Part shown: piece by piece, positions 33,280 through 43,792 of the stretch
How the letters are laid out: each line of letters starts with the position of its first letter
Position numbering within the stretch: the stretch's first letter is position 1
Origin: Asparagopsis taxiformis
Lineage: Eukaryota > Rhodophyta > Florideophyceae > Bonnemaisoniales > Bonnemaisoniaceae
Length of the DNA: 64,000 nt
Direction of reading: 5' to 3'
NCBI GenBank assembly: GCA_030407315.1
Contig: JALQPE010002509.1
Span: 1 to 64,000, forward strand
Made by a program: the position numbers and the translations under genes
Notes under the pieces: model-generated
What the model was told of the DNA's origin: nothing
The model's input: the letters and a program-made list of their open reading frames with translations, nothing else
Databases searched by the model: none

Positions 33280-34806
33280 ATGAATCCCGAAACCTCCGTA
33301 AGCATCGCCGCATTTTCCGAAATAACGCGTGAGGGCTTTTCGAACATCACTGCAGAGTTGAAAGCCCTGAGTGATAAAATGGATGCCGTCGAGAAGAGCA
33401 CCATTCAATTACGCGAGACTCTCGGAAATGTCGCCAAGACTGTCTCCATGCTAAACACCGATATGCAGGAGGTCAAGAGCATCGTCGATGGGCTTCTGAG
33501 CCAGGGACAAGGACATCCGAAGAAGATCGCCTCCGAGAAGGACAGGGAACGTCTCCGCATTGCGCAGGATGCGGAGAAATCGTTCACGTTCGAAATGGTG
33601 TGTGCTGTGCTGTGTGCTGTTGTTCCAACGTACACGAAGGCAATGGTGGATAAGAGGGATAGGCATTTCAACGGATGCCAGTTAATCAATACGCTGATGT
33701 TCGCCAGGCAGAGCAATGAGCGAAAGGATGTGTTCAATAGGACGCTTGCCGGCCGGAACCACATTGAATTGCGCTGCCAAGTTGTGACCTCTTTAATCAA
33801 GAATACGTGTCAAAACAATTCTTTCAGAGAGGGAGGAGACCGTTCCAGCTCCAATGGAACGTCGGAAGGTATCGAACGGTGGAGGGCGCGGGGGTATGTG
33901 ACTACCGGGACCATTGAGGAGACAATTCGCGGAACGGACTCTGCTCGCATGGATGGAATGCATGGGACGTCCGAGGCAAGTGATGGGGCCGCTCGAAAGC
34001 AGAAGCGAAGAAAGGTTGGTGACAATGGGCCGTTGCACAGAAAGGAGGTAGGCATCACTGTGACGAAATCGGCACTCACAGCAGTGACCGGGTTTATGAA
34101 CAAGTCCAGAGATTATGTGCGAAACCGGTTCATCCGAGATCTTGGATTCGTTCTATACAGTGGGTTTCAAGGTTCAGTCCGAATGGAGCATCATTTGCAC
34201 GACGGTGGGCTGGACATTGAGTCAGTTCCAAGTCTGTACTCGGCGCAGAGGAAAATGAATGCAGCGGAGCGTGCAGCAATGGATGACAAGAATATGAAGA
34301 TTCTTCGCGACTTCATTGCAGTGCGAAAAGAAATGCTATTCAAAGTCGAGTACGAAGTTCAAATAATTGGAGAACCGGACAAGAGGTTTTTGACTAGGAG
34401 GATCAATTTAGTAGAGGTTGCACTGAACTTTGCAGTCGCCTACACGCAATGTTCTGATAAGAACATGTTCCTGCGACGTTCAGAATACTCCTTGCAATTC
34501 ATCTACATACTTGCATACGGGTTCCGAACGATTTTGAAATTTCAAAGTGGAACAGAGGTGGAAGGAGCGCAAATCCGGGAAATCAATGAAGCAGTGAAAC
34601 TGCTTCTTCCCGGGGAGCGGGTGAGTAGTCGGTTCATGAATGAGGAGGTTTTGACTATATCGCGTGATAGATATGAAGAACTGAATGTAGACGATGGGGG
34701 GGAATCAGTGCTGGAGGAGAGCTTCAGGTCTATGGAAGAGGACGGAGGAGATGCAGAATATGTGAAGGTATTCGTCGATGATGAAATCGAGAATGAAGGG
34801 GAGTAG
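33280..34806 (+). CDS. Coiled-coil, NLS-bearing protein of unknown function, set B
   Basis: A 508-residue frame starts at ATG 33280. A long N-terminal coiled coil (about 15-75: ITREGFSNITAELKALSDKM, then VEKSTIQLRETLGNVAKTVS) is followed by a helical region, an NLS-like ARKQKRRKVGD near 245 and a C-terminal domain with MLFKVEYEVQIIGEPDKRFL and ALNFAVAYTQCSDKNMFLRR. It ends in a highly acidic tail. The C-terminal domain aligns with that of the set A protein at 23241-24914. It converges with the broken Tudor-like gene at 35082-36441, just as the set A pair converges (21420/23241). No catalytic motif was seen. A scaffold or DNA-element-binding role is only a guess. Confidence 0.65.
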   Translation: MNPETSVSIAAFSEITREGFSNITAELKALSDKMDAVEKSTIQLRETLGNVAKTVSMLNTDMQEVKSIVDGLLSQGQGHPKKIASEKDRERLRIAQDAEKSFTFEMVCAVLCAVVPTYTKAMVDKRDRHFNGCQLINTLMFARQSNERKDVFNRTLAGRNHIELRCQVVTSLIKNTCQNNSFREGGDRSSSNGTSEGIERWRARGYVTTGTIEETIRGTDSARMDGMHGTSEASDGAARKQKRRKVGDNGPLHRKEVGITVTKSALTAVTGFMNKSRDYVRNRFIRDLGFVLYSGFQGSVRMEHHLHDGGLDIESVPSLYSAQRKMNAAERAAMDDKNMKILRDFIAVRKEMLFKVEYEVQIIGEPDKRFLTRRINLVEVALNFAVAYTQCSDKNMFLRRSEYSLQFIYILAYGFRTILKFQSGTEVEGAQIREINEAVKLLLPGERVSSRFMNEEVLTISRDRYEELNVDDGGESVLEESFRSMEEDGGDAEYVKVFVDDEIENEGE

Positions 34807-35081
34807 TATCGGATGAAACCAGTTTCGGTGTAGTAGACGAAGAATGAAGAAATAAAATTTCTGTTGAGTTGAATTTTGTAATAGATGGAAGTAGATAGAT
34901 GCGAGACATCAGGAAACCAGTCAGACGATAGTGTCAAGTCGAAGGAAAAGCGCAGAGACAGGTAGTGGAATAGTCGAAGTAAGAAGGGGCGAGGGTATCC
35001 GTCTTTACTAGAAATTGATGGCCACAGGAGCTCTAGAATGGAAAACCCAGGAACAGGATAACTACGGATAGGTGTGCTTTA

Positions 35082-36441
35082 TCATTTTTGCTCCGGACTG
35101 CAGGTGGCAGGTGGAGGAGAGGGTGGGTGGGTAGTGTCTGAATCCGCATTGAAGCCAAGACGAGAGATAGCCTCATAGCCAATGTCTTCAAGCTCCTGGC
35201 ATGTAGTAGTACCACTGAAAATACAGCAAGGTAAGCGTAGATGTAGTGTACCAAACGTCTCTGCGGTTGATAGAGGCTGGAAAGTGCTGTAACAAGCTCG
35301 GCGCTGAATACGTCTCCACAGTAACGAAAACGTTGCTCCATGGGTAACAGTAGCCTTATCACGTAGGTGGAAAGAGTCCACGATGCTAGACTGTGATAGT
35401 TGGCTAAGACATAGGGGATGTAAAAATGTATTGTTGACATGGTCAAACTCGTAGGAGTCTCTGCAAAGAACTGTCATACGTTGGTCTGGGCTGGACAGGA
35501 CGTAAGCAGATGAGCCGACGAGAAATGCGGAAGAAGGAGCATCATGAGAGCAATCAACGTCGACTAGATTTCCTAAAATTCGGACAATCGATGAGCTGCC
35601 TCCATCGCGTTCCGCCCTGCTCTTCACCAATATTTTCTGGAACCCGTGTTGCGAGGTACCTATGGAGTCACATAGTGCCTGAAAGGTGGGGAAAATGATG
35701 GAAAGATCCGACTCATTTCCAGAGGGAAAGGTGATGTCCTCAAAGGACGGCTGGAAGAGAACGTCACGATTCTCTTTCGCCTTGCATTGAATGGCAATAG
35801 TGCGGAATTGAGCAAGGGAGCAGTCAGCCTGTACTCTGATTTCTTCTTGCGATGTTTGTCGCATTCCCCTGGAGTGCTCGGATTTTGTCATCCGGAGGGA
35901 GAGGGGCTTGTCCGTGTACACACCAAGCTTCTGAAACAGAATGCTACATACAGTCAGAGCAGAGGAGGTCATGGAGCTGTTGGAATCGAATGGAGGGGAA
36001 GAGGATGTTTGGCAGCTGACTCCAGCTTTTCCAATCTTGCCAGCATTTCTGCTATGGTCTTCTTCATTTGATCCGCAGTGCAATCTTGAAGGATGCCGCG
36101 GTGGCGGTGGCGAGTGTGGTCAATGCCGTAGTCCGGGTCTCTCTCTGCTGGGATGCAGGTGAGTCCATACTGCGAAGCTCACCACTTCGCCACGGGAGAA
36201 CCCTTCCGGAATCCTTGTCGACGAGCTCGTTACGATCTGAAATCTTGACTTGAGAAAGGGTAGAGTCGAAACCATATTCAGCTTTGTATTCGAGCAATGC
36301 ATGGAGGAATGGGTCTGTTTCAGTCTTGACCTGAGTAATTTCCTTGACGATTGCAGACCACCACACAATTTTTCGTTTCCTCCCAAACGGCCGAAGTTCC
36401 CATTGAACTTCTATAACGTCGTTTGGAGCGAGAGGAAGCAT
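35082..36441 (-). pseudogene. Tudor/Agenet-like protein, set B (frameshifted)
   Basis: The first piece (ATG 36441 to stop 36064, 125 codons) holds the barrel: DVIEVQWELRPFGRKRKIVW, WSAIVKEI, and VKISDRNELVDKDSGRVLPW RS. Compare EIDVWFQVGDDAIWWKATVV and TPWRTS of the set A gene. A coil MKTIAEMLARLEKLESAAK sits in a third frame at about 36030-36075. The rest continues in yet another frame (35082-36083), whose C-terminal pattern SSAFLVGSSAYVLSSPDQRM...FGTLHLRLPCCIFSG parallels the set A protein. At least two frame changes are needed, so the gene is broken as read. It is head-to-head with the ParB-MTase-SET gene at 36955. Confidence 0.7.
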
Positions 36442-36954
36442 GTTGGGATAGCTATGGGATAGAATTGTTGTATTAGTGAAAGCCTAACCGTTACCTTCTG
36501 CTAAAGAGTAGTATATACTAGGAGGATTGGAAAGGTCGAGAAGAGATGTTTAGGTGGTGTAGAAATAGAATGGACAATTGACAAAATTGACACGTCAGTG
36601 TGGATGATGTCTGCCATGAACTGATTGCAGCATAAAATTTGATGTGAATAATCGTTCTAGAAGTGAATGTCGGATGCATACGATTGGACTACAAAGATAC
36701 GCTTAGAGATGTTACGGGGCCCAATAAATTGCATGGAAAAATATTTTGAGTATTACTTTAGTATTACATTGATTATTGAGCTAACAGTCGATGTAGTTAT
36801 CTTGTAAAGGTTCGGACAGGGGTGGAAAGGAAACAGCCACCGAAGTGCTACCACTCGCTGACACTTTGTTTTAAACAACCAACTTCTGCTTTGCGCCACC
36901 CTGGTCAAGCAGCAACCAACTATCCCTTTCTTAAAAACTCTACCTTTGTTCGCC
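36442..36954. promoter_or_regulatory. Shared divergent promoter interval, set B
   Basis: A 513-bp non-coding gap lies between the minus-strand Tudor-like gene and the plus-strand ParB-MTase-SET gene, so both promoters must lie here. No TATA box or repeated operator-like motif stands out. Confidence 0.4.
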
Positions 36955-38952
36955 ATGGAAGGAACGTTCCACAATCACGGTGAAAAGCACGACGGATGGG
37001 TGTTCATCGACCCCAATCAAGTCAGCAAATTCGTATCGATTCGCGATGTTGATGCAAGTCATGTGGAAGCGCTCATGGAGAGCATTCGCAACAGCGGTTA
37101 TGACACAGCTCATCCCGTGACTGGCAGGTTTCGAGAAGGCGTTCTGGAGATATTGGATGGAGCGCACCGCTGCATGGCAATTGTACGTGGAATGGAGAAG
37201 GGCGTCTTTCCTCCTGGCGTTACGATTCCTATGCGAGAAGAGTCTATCGTGGCGGACACCAACAGCAGTACTGCTGTTGTGCTGGACCGTGTGAGAGCGA
37301 CGACATCCAACGACATTGCAGGCCTGCAAAGGCGCATGATGTTTGTTGAGTATCTGATGATCGCCGTTGATCTCAGAGACGAGTACTGGGTCCAAAACGG
37401 AAAGGAAAAGTACGCTCATATTTCGTCTGTGAGGATGGCCGATGTGTTGGGCTGGATCAAATCCTGCGATCCAAGCGGCCAAATTGCTTCAAGCCTGAGT
37501 GGTAAACCGCAGTACATCTCATGCATGTCTATCCTGGCTGTGCTTCGGCCGTATCACCGAGCAGAAGATTCGAGTTCGATTGATTTGCGTCTGTGGCAAA
37601 TGTTTTGTCATGCATGGGGACTCAATGCAGAGATGGGTGATTCTCCGAGGATGGTTGAGTTTCCGAAACAGGTGGGGGTGACTAGTTCTCGTGCCGTCGA
37701 AATGTTTGGCAAGACACCCCGCGGAGAATTGTCCTCTCCACTGAACCGCGAACTGCTTTCGAGCAGGTACTTTCTAGACGGCGCTACATCCGACATGCAA
37801 GATTCTTTGCAGGCTAGCCAGAAGCGGTTCAGGAGGCTGATGGTTATGATGTGCCAGTGTATCTTGGCTATTCGCAGTAAGGAGATGGGCAGTGTGCCAT
37901 CTAGGCGGGCCAGAGCCACATCCGGGGCCATTGGTGGTGGTGGAATGGTTGGAATTGCAACATCCAGTGCGCAAGCCAACCAGCTTGGATTTGTTGTCGA
38001 CCGTGTGTTAGCAGCGTGGGATACTGGGGCAAGAGTGTTGGGGTATGAGGATGTTGAATCGATGTGCTGGCCGTTCATGGTATTCGATCCTGCGAGCCTT
38101 TGCTTCAGGTCACTCCCGAATCGGTCTGATGGCTGCGCGGTCGAGGAGCATCGGAAAAACCTGACCATTGTCCCGAAAACTGTAGACAGTGAAAACGGGT
38201 TCTGTGCCGACCTTCCAGTGGCTGTGGATGCAAGGCTGCGATCATTGACAAGCGCCTTCCTGCTGTCGATACGCCAATGTGTCACTGAGGTGAATGTGTT
38301 CGCCGAGCGTGGTCAGCTGATGCAGAGACTTCGAGACTTGCTTTTCGACACTCCTGACAAGTTCGGCTTGAACTCGTTCATGCGAGCCAAGTTGAACACG
38401 TCTCATGCCCTGGATGGTCAGAGGAGGCTGAAGGCTTGGTTATTGCGAACCCGAGAGCAACGAAAGCTTCCTCTGACCATGGATGAGTTGCACAGTCTTG
38501 AGGATACGCCCGAGCCTGGCATCCTTGAAGGTGCACCTGCGCAGATGGAAATATCCGCAGCAGTGCCAAACAATGGCAGCGAGGATATAGAAGAGGATAG
38601 TCTGGAGCCACAGAGGAAGAAGGCTAGGCTGGAGCGCGGTGGTGGAGAGGACGATAATGCGGCGGTTGCTAGCGAAACAGCAACAAGAGAAGGTGCGGCC
38701 GAGGATGACGCTATGGAGGTTGACACTGTATCGCCTACAGAAGCACCGCTCGTTGACGTCGGAAAGGAATCCAAGCCGGAATATGTCACCAAGCTGGAAG
38801 CTGTGATGGGGCGTTACATTCACACTGTGAATTGTGACGCCACTGATGTAGCCAAAGAGGTGGAGGACAAAATTAGTTTCCTGGAAGATGGCGTGTTGGA
38901 GGACAGTGTTCAGCTTGTGCTCACTGATCCTCCATTCAACACGAGGCGGGAA
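36955..38952 (+). pseudogene. ParB-like/beta-class adenine MTase-SET gene, set B: 5' part, interrupted
   Basis: The frame starts at ATG 36955 (the upstream in-frame codon is TTG). Residues about 15-110 are ParB-like: WVFIDPNQVSKFVSI, HVEALMESIRNSGYD and the active-site box ILDGAHRCMAI (D68-R72), the DGxHR signature of ParB/Srx-type domains. A helical linker region matches the set A protein, then an NLS-like PQRKKARLERG near 560. The frame reaches MTase motif IV as VLTDPPFNTRR (D658). There it is cut by the 11.5-kb insertion at 38953. The rest resumes at 50489. If the insertion and one AA copy are disregarded the frame runs through, giving a total of about 1155 residues against 1157 for the set A protein. 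The interruption therefore looks secondary to an intact gene. Confidence 0.85.
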
Positions 38953-38986
38953 CGTCTGTGTTCTCGGAAATGGACGCGGACGTCCA
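38953..38986 (+). repeat. Left terminal inverted repeat
   Basis: It starts CGTCTGTGTTCTCGGAAATG and continues GACGCGGACGTCCA. It differs from the inverted right end at two positions. Confidence 0.9.
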
Positions 38987-39150
38987 CAACCTCTAGTACA
39001 CCTAGTATTACTAGGCGGACGTCCATGTTCTCCAGTATTTTTGGATGTCCGCCTAGATCCGGACGTCCATGCGGTCTAGTACGTCTAGTATTACTAGGAC
39101 GACATTCATTGTTTCTAGTACCACGGATGTCCCCCTCGGGATGGACTTCC
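38987..39150. repeat. Left subterminal CTAGTA/GGACGTCC repeats
   Basis: Imperfect alternation of CTAGTA..TACTAG words with GGACGTCC or GGATGTCC words every 20-40 bp. It resembles, but is less regular than, the array at the right end. Confidence 0.7.
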
Positions 39151-39289
39151 GCCATGTCTATGTCAACCTAGGACGGGCGCCGGTTCAGAAATTCAAAAAT
39201 TTCGACCCCAGAAATTTCTGCCGCCTTGCTCGACATGGATGTCCGCATCCATCACGGCGACCACTCTATTTTTCCTTGTCGGTCGACTC

Positions 39290-40210
39290 CAATTTTGTCT
39301 TTAATTTTTTCATCCTCTCGCTCACACCCCCTTCCATTTGGTGCTCACCTCCCCCGTACTGTACCTCAAACACCCCCAATACCACTCTAGAACGCATTTT
39401 CAGCTACCTATCCCCGCTTCCACGGTGCACACCTCCATTCCATACCTACTTTTCTGCTCTACCGTACAGATTTCTTATAACCAGTCCTCATACTACCTCA
39501 GAATAGGGAAAAACATCCCCTATCCCCTCGACCATGCTCTCCCCCATCACCTTTGCAACGTATTGTTCTTCAATACCCTCTCTCCTCTACCTTCAACCCC
39601 TCTCCTTCGCCCTCTCCACAAACTTCCCCTGCAGCTTACTCTTCGACCTGCTCCACCCCTCCCTCCCTCACCTGCTCCATGCCCCCACGCCATCCGCATC
39701 TTCGATACCGTATACACCACCACCACCACCACCGGCCCACGCTCCCGCTCCCCCGCCGTCTCCCCAGAAACCTCCCCGCTCTGAAACACATATCAACCCC
39801 CCACTTCGCACCCATCCTCCCACTCCCCTCCCTCCCCAAATACAATAACCCTCTTCTTCCCCATCACATCCCCACTCACCACAGCCAGAACAGACGCCAC
39901 CCCCCTTCCCACCTCTTTCTCCTCACTTTCCTAAAACCCCCTCCTCTCGGGGCCTTCAACCGCACCCTCCTACGGTCCCACCTAAACACCTCCTCCGCCC
40001 TCACTACCCCAACACCCCGCAGCGTCTCCCCAATCCCCATAATATGCTTGTCGGCACTCCTCTCCGAATCACACTCCAATCTAAACCCGCACTCCGTACA
40101 TTTCCACTTCCCCCTGTACCATCCCATCCCAAGATTCCATCCACCCCCCACAGAACACATCCTCATACCACAGAAGAATTTTCTTCCTCTCATACCTCAT
40201 CCTTAAAACC
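39290..40210. other. Strongly strand-asymmetric C/T-rich stretch
   Basis: The plus strand is almost devoid of G over long runs (CCTCCCC, CACCACCACC and TCTCCCC words). The long plus-strand frame here (39553-40206) is Pro/Ser/His-rich low complexity and is not considered a gene. On the minus strand a frame at 39876-40193 contains KWKCTECGFRLECDSERSAD, a possible CxxC motif, but it has no defended start. Confidence 0.5.
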
Positions 40211-40544
40211 TCCATCTCTTCCATGTAAATTTCGATGTAAATATTTTCTCCACTATGCAAACTCATACATGTATGAGCGTATGCCTTTCCGCTTCGTCAA
40301 CCCTGAATATTTGTATTCATGTATTCATAAAATGGAGCCACCCACATCCCTATCCCGTTCTGCAAGCTTTACAAACCACCAGACGCATACTCCACAACTA
40401 TACAACAAACACTACTCGCTATTTCAGACGACGCGGTACACAAGTAGCGTAGTCTCAACCTTCCGTGCAGCCTTCCCTGATGCGTACAAGTGCGAAACAC
40501 GTCTAGACGTATATCACAAGTGAGCGCGGGAATTTTCGGCACAG

Positions 40545-42040
40545 GAGATGCTGGGCCACCAAATTGATTTTTCGGAAATTTTAGAATTTCTGGGCTGGCC
40601 AGCAATGCAATCGAGCTGGACATCCACCGGACGTCCATTTCAGGTTGATCGTGAGAGAGTAGGGCGGGACCATGATGAAACAAGGACCAAGACCTGTCCC
40701 TGACGTGTTGAGCCTGAAATCGACCCTTCGTAAGACGCGATTTTGGCTTACAGTTGGTGCTTACAGAAGCCAGTGATGACCCCGGTCGGGGCGGCAGCCG
40801 GTTCCTGGGGCCGTTGTGGCCAAATTAGACACCTTGATTTGAATTGAAATTTGGGCTATTCTCAAAAACATGCACATGTGAACATGTTTTTGAGATGGGG
40901 GTCTGCCGTACGGCACAATCGACCCGCCCAAATCGATGATTTTTCACAATTTTTTTCTGCCCGAAATTTTAGAATTTCTGGGCTCGCCAGCAATGCAATT
41001 GAGCCGGACATCCACCGGACGTCCATTTCAGGTTGGTCGTGTGCTGCCCACATCCATGCATTGCAGCAACTAAGCAGGCGGGCTCACTACTCATACAAAG
41101 TGCACGGAATATGAGTAACGTGATGTGTGAGTGTTGTTTGTCGTGAGGATGTAAGGTGGGACCATGATGAAACAGGGAAAAAGATGTCTCCCTAGCATAA
41201 CTTGGGCTTGAAGCCTGGAATCGACCCTTCGTAAGACGCGATTTTGGCTTACAGTTAGTGCTTACCGAAGCCAGTGACGGCCCCGGTCGGGGCGGCAGCC
41301 GGTTCCTGGGGCCGTTGTGGCCAAATTAGACACCTTGATTTGAATTGAAATTTGGGCTATTCTCAAAAACATGCACATGTGAACATGTTTTTGAGATGGG
41401 GGTCTGCCGTACGGCACAATCGACCCGCCCAAATCGATGATTTTTCACAATTTTTTTCTGCCCGAAATTTTAGAATTTCTGGGCTCGCCAGCAATGCAAT
41501 TGAGCCGGACATCCACCAGACGTCCATTCTGGGTTGTTCGTATGCTGCTCACATCTACGCATTACAGCAACCACGCAGGCGGGCCCACTGCTCATACGAA
41601 GTGCACGTAGCATGTGCAGCATGATGGATGAGCAGTGTTTGTCGTGAGAAAGTGGGGTGGGAGCATGTCGAAACAAGGACCAAAACTTCGCCCTGGCGTA
41701 TTGAGCCTGAGCCTGGAATCGACCCTTCGTGAGATGTGGCTTTGCTTACAGTTGGTGCTTACAGAAGCCAGTGACGGCCCCGGCCGGGGCAGCAGCCGGT
41801 TCCTGGGGCCGTTGTGGCCAAATTAGACACCTTGATTTGAATTGAAATTTGGGCTATTCTCAAAAACATGCACATGTGAACATGTTTTTGAGATGGGGGT
41901 CTGCCGTACGGCACTTTCGACCGCCCAAATCGATATAATTTTGCAATTTTTTTCTGACTGAAATTTTAGAATTTCTGGGCTCGCCAGCAATGCAATTGAG
42001 CTGGACATTCACCGGACGTCCATTTCAGGTTGGTCGAGTA
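40545..42040 (+). repeat. Tandem ACATG-hairpin units in the left arm
   Basis: A partial unit at about 40545-40835 is followed by full ~490-bp units starting near 40836 and 41329 and a further unit from 41820. Each carries the AAAAACATG...CATGTTTTT hairpin, GCCGTACGGC and the GGACATCCACC block. Adjacent units are nearly identical, which implies recent duplication. Confidence 0.88.
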
Positions 42041-42376
42041 TTGCACATGGATACAGTTTTGCAGCTATTTCTCAGCCCAACATTTTAGAATTTCAGGGCT
42101 GACCAGCAATGTAACCGAGCCGGACTTCTACTGGACGTCCATTTCAAGTTAGGCTAGTGCTGCACATTTGCTCGCATCGCAGCAACTAAGCAAGTGTTGA
42201 CAGCACCGAGATGCCATGCAGACAAGGGAGAATCGGCTGCAAACGGCTTCCCTGGTCGGCGGCTGGATGTCTGGATGTGAATGGCTGCAAGCATGGAAAT
42301 CTTGCTACCGCACAGCGCATACACACTGCAGCAGCACATCACTGACGCATGCGAAAGTTGGGTGCTGCAGTGCGTG

Positions 42377-42552
42377 GTTGTTTGTGTGTTTGTGTGTTTG
42401 TGTGTTTGTGTGTTTGTGTGTTTGTGTGTTTGTGTGTTTGTGTGTTTGTGTGTTTGTGTGTTTGTGTGTTTGTGTGTTTGTGTGTTTGTGTGTTTGTGTG
42501 TTTGTGTCTTTGTGTCTTTGTGTCTTTGTGTCTTTGTGTCTTTGTGTGTGTA
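42377..42552 (+). repeat. (TGTGTTTG)n minisatellite, about 22 copies
   Basis: A perfect 8-bp tandem array TGTGTTTG covers most of this stretch and changes to TGTCTTTG in the last five copies. The other arm of the inverted repeat has only about four copies (46484-46514). Open frames across it (VCVFVCLC repeats) are artefacts. Confidence 0.95.
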
Positions 42553-43438
42553 TGACGAACCTTGTGGTATCCCTAGGCGTGCACTGGTACAAAAAGTTTG
42601 GACTGCCCCATCGGTCGTACTTTGGCGCATTTACATGCATCGGAGAACGACCAAGGAGGTAGAGCAGCAATCACTGTTGGCTGAGCGTCCAAACTGGAGG
42701 GCTTGGGGCAATGGTTCTATAGCAGTCATTTATAGGACGCCCACCGTTGATGACTGAGATCCACGGTGGGTTTAGTATTCATGGTGTTGTCCTGCATTGG
42801 CGGACGTCGAAGACGAGTACTTCCAGTGAGCGTCCAAGGTGAACAGCTCAGCAGAGGATTATGATGTGGATGTGAAGGCATGGATGAGGCCAGCAGGAAC
42901 GTTTCTGCAAGATGGGCGTGAGTGGGTAAGTGAGCGGGGAGGGGCCGCTCGGGGCGCTTGGTAGCTTCTGGGGCCGTTGTGGCCAAATTAGAATCAAGCC
43001 TATGTCCGGCAGACGTCCTGAATTGCTTTATTTTTTGGGCTATTCTCAAAAACATGCACATGTGAACATGTTTTTGAGATGGGGGTGTGCCGTACGGCAC
43101 TTTCGACCGCCCAAATCGATGTATTTTTGCATTTTTTTTCTGACTGAAATTTTAGAATTTCTGGGCTCGCCAGCAATGCAATTGCGCTGGTCATTCACCG
43201 GACGTCTATATGCGCTCAAGCGATTGCTGTCTGCTTCAAATACCTGATACATTATTGCCCCACACGACATAAAGTCCCCCAACATGCGACGCCCATCAAA
43301 CATAAACATTTTCATGCTCTTACTACATTCTAGTCGCACACATACATCCATCTTCAAACAAAAAATGTCATTTAAACACCACCAGTCCCGCTTCATCGTA
43401 CGCCAATACCGCCCAGTCGCCCAGCAGACAAGCTAGCC

Positions 43439-43792
43439 GTGCAGAAAATAAGCACTGCCATCTACGACGGAAACGACTGGATCTCATCATCGCTCTCAGC
43501 ATTTCCAACAAGCCCAACATGTTTCCCCTACGTCACCCTGCAAAACGATACCATTGTATACTTCTGCATTCTCCGTCAATTGCATTCATTCAATCTGCGC
43601 AATGAATTCTTCAATCTCGAAACCGGCCGGGTTTTCTGCCCATCCTGCAATAAGGGCATTGGAGAAAGTTCTCTAGCAATGGCCACTAAAGCCTTGATGC
43701 AACTACACGGTGCTGATTGCTTCTATCGCTTCCTCAAATCTGTCGACATTTACAACATACCATCCATCCGACACATTTCCAAACTAAACTAG
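43439..43792 (+). other. Possible small zinc-ribbon-like frame in the centre of the insertion
   Basis: An open frame of 117 codons begins at a GTG with no early ATG. It contains GRVFCPSCNKGIGESSLAMA followed by TKALMQLHG. The CxxC...S...A.K..M spacing resembles KCTECGFRLECDSERSADKH on the minus strand at about 40080. This could be an exon of an unrecognised gene or chance. No function is proposed. Confidence 0.2.

Larger units (their letters stand above)
40378..43206 (+). repeat. Left arm of the large internal inverted repeat
   Basis: This stretch reappears in reverse complement at 45829-47530. The inner 650 bp (42553-43206) is almost identical to 45829-46483. Outwards, the match continues through the ACATG-hairpin units and, more divergently, to about 40378 (CAACTATACAACAAAC against the inverted GTTTGTTGTATAGTA at 47487). 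The left arm is longer because it has two extra hairpin units and an expanded minisatellite. Confidence 0.85.

Noticed and set aside
39553..40206. 217-codon Pro/Ser/His-rich frame on the plus strand
   Set aside because: It arises from a C/T-rich strand-asymmetric stretch lacking G. Composition alone keeps it open and there is no domain.
42154..42757. Open frames encoding VCVFVCLC or HTNTQTHK repeats
   Set aside because: They are translations of the 8-bp TGTGTTTG minisatellite in different frames, with no start context or conserved product.
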